A stretch of 64,000 bases of DNA. It comes from Thalassotalea_B piscium_A. Its GTDB lineage: Bacteria > Pseudomonadota > Gammaproteobacteria > Enterobacterales > Alteromonadaceae. The notes beneath the pieces were generated by a model. The model searched no databases, was not told the origin of the DNA, and worked only from the letters and a program-made list of their open reading frames with translations. This document shows, one piece after another, positions 63,266 through 64,000 of this stretch; position 1 is the stretch's first letter, and every line of letters begins with the position of its first letter. A program made the translations under genes and the position numbers. The stretch spans positions 2,232,001 to 2,296,000 of the forward strand of contig CP186339.1 in NCBI GenBank assembly GCA_049347715.1, in the 5' to 3' direction.

Positions 63266-64000
63266 CTAGTTTTTTATCGCTTTTATCTGCTTGGCGAGTC
63301 CTTGATATTGAGTATTTAACTTAATAATTTCTTTTAATTTTTCTTCATCCGTCAGTGCTTGATATTGTATTTTTTTAAAGGTGTTAATAAAAGCATAAAG
63401 CGCTTTTTTAAGTTCAGGCTTCTCTGTTGCCACCTGCAGAGCAAGCTGGTCTATGGTTAGCTTAGGTGAATGAATAATGCCAAATTTAGCAACTAGTGCG
63501 ATCAGCTTTTTCACTAACAAAAGTTCTTTATTAGTTTTACTTTTCCTTTTTGTTTGCTCAAAAGTAATAACACCTAACACTAATAAAATAAGTAAAGTGA
63601 TGAAAATTGCGATCTGTTTTTTATATGAAACGAATACCGCGTAAATATTCTTCAAAATATCAATTTGATTATTTATTGAATACCCTACTACCCATTTAGT
63701 CCATTGAAAATCCACGGCTTCAAGCATATAACGAATTTGATTTAACCATTGGCTAGTATTAAACGCAGAGAAGAAGTCATTGGAGAGCAAACTTTGTTCT
63801 TGCTGTAATGATTCTGAAAATCCTTTTTCTACGCGCTCTGGATTAACCGCCGCGGTAGGGTCAATCCGTATCCAGCCTTTACCTTTAATCCACACTTCGC
63901 TCCAAGCATGTGCATCTCGTTGGTAAACACTATAGTAGTTGCCACGAACATTGTATTCGCCCCCCAAATATCCAAGCACCATTCGGGCAGGGATCCCCGC
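63266..64000 (-). CDS. TgpA-type transglutaminase, C-terminal part
   Basis: The last 244 codons of a membrane transglutaminase-like protein (DUF3488/TgpA type); the start is beyond the right edge. The reading frame is open to the edge and encodes GIPARMVLGYLGGEY, the strand just after the catalytic Cys, then DAHAWSEVWIKGKGWIRIDP with the catalytic His and Asp. A transmembrane helix (KKQIAIFITLLILLVLGVIT) and a short cytoplasmic C-terminal DUF4129-like tail follow. Its essential role in Pseudomonas is known; the substrate is not. The catalytic Cys must lie outside the window. Confidence 0.92.
   Translation of the reverse strand, partial: AGIPARMVLGYLGGEYNVRGNYYSVYQRDAHAWSEVWIKGKGWIRIDPTAAVNPERVEKGFSESLQQEQSLLSNDFFSAFNTSQWLNQIRYMLEAVDFQWTKWVVGYSINNQIDILKNIYAVFVSYKKQIAIFITLLILLVLGVITFEQTKRKSKTNKELLLVKKLIALVAKFGIIHSPKLTIDQLALQVATEKPELKKALYAFINTFKKIQYQALTDEEKLKEIIKLNTQYQGLAKQIKAIKN

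Overview
The window looks like a piece of the chromosome of an AT-rich marine gammaproteobacterium, most likely Alteromonadales and probably Colwelliaceae. This is inferred from low G+C, the recBCD, hrpA and rlmI gene types, small lineage families (DUF5062-, DUF3087- and DUF1653-like), and repeated use of TTG starts. No rRNA, tRNA, CRISPR array, transposase or prophage gene was recognised.

Region 1 (1-31464) is one complete type VI secretion system (T6SS). All thirteen core components are present. The minus strand carries four blocks, given in transcription order. The first is tssL-tssM-tagF-pppA. The second is tssA-tssB-tssC-tssC2-tagJ. The third is tssE-tssF-tssG-clpV. The fourth is an hcp / vgrG / 116-aa unknown / PAAR / TIGR02270-like export module that runs off the left edge into a gene that may be ketoacyl-synthase-like. 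The plus strand carries ppkA-tagH-tssJ-tssK. PpkA, PppA and the FHA protein TagH form a threonine-phosphorylation switch, and TagF is the usual brake. Between tssL and ppkA sits a class-3 lipase with a signal-anchored partner and its own terminator, which reads as a lipase effector with its immunity protein.

Region 2 (31683-42827) is a divergent DoxX-like gene and a tight plus-strand run of eight genes: a TonB-dependent receptor, a TVP38(VTT)-flavoprotein disulfide reductase fusion, a DUF547 protein, a YnjB/YnjC/YnjD-type ABC importer, a YnjF-type CDP-alcohol phosphatidyltransferase and a fatty-acid-hydroxylase-type di-iron membrane protein. A perfect FNR-type palindrome lies in the divergent promoter region, and an intrinsic-terminator structure lies inside the first codons of the ynjB-like gene. 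The gene content recalls the E. coli ydjXYZ-ynjABCDEF neighbourhood, with an outer-membrane receptor and a redox enzyme added. It is the best candidate here for an undescribed system.

Region 3 (42821-64000) is mostly housekeeping: a small unknown gene, a GATC-rich tandem repeat, DUF1653, a PIG3-type quinone reductase with acylphosphatase, rlmI, a PilZ protein, hrpA, a CBS-pair protein, an exported isoaspartyl peptidase with a CreA-like lipoprotein, a DUF5062-like protein, recC-recB-recD with a DUF3087-like membrane protein, a DUF4870-like protein and the C-terminal part of a TgpA-type transglutaminase cut by the right edge. Several starts were moved to positions with better ribosome binding sites; each case is noted.
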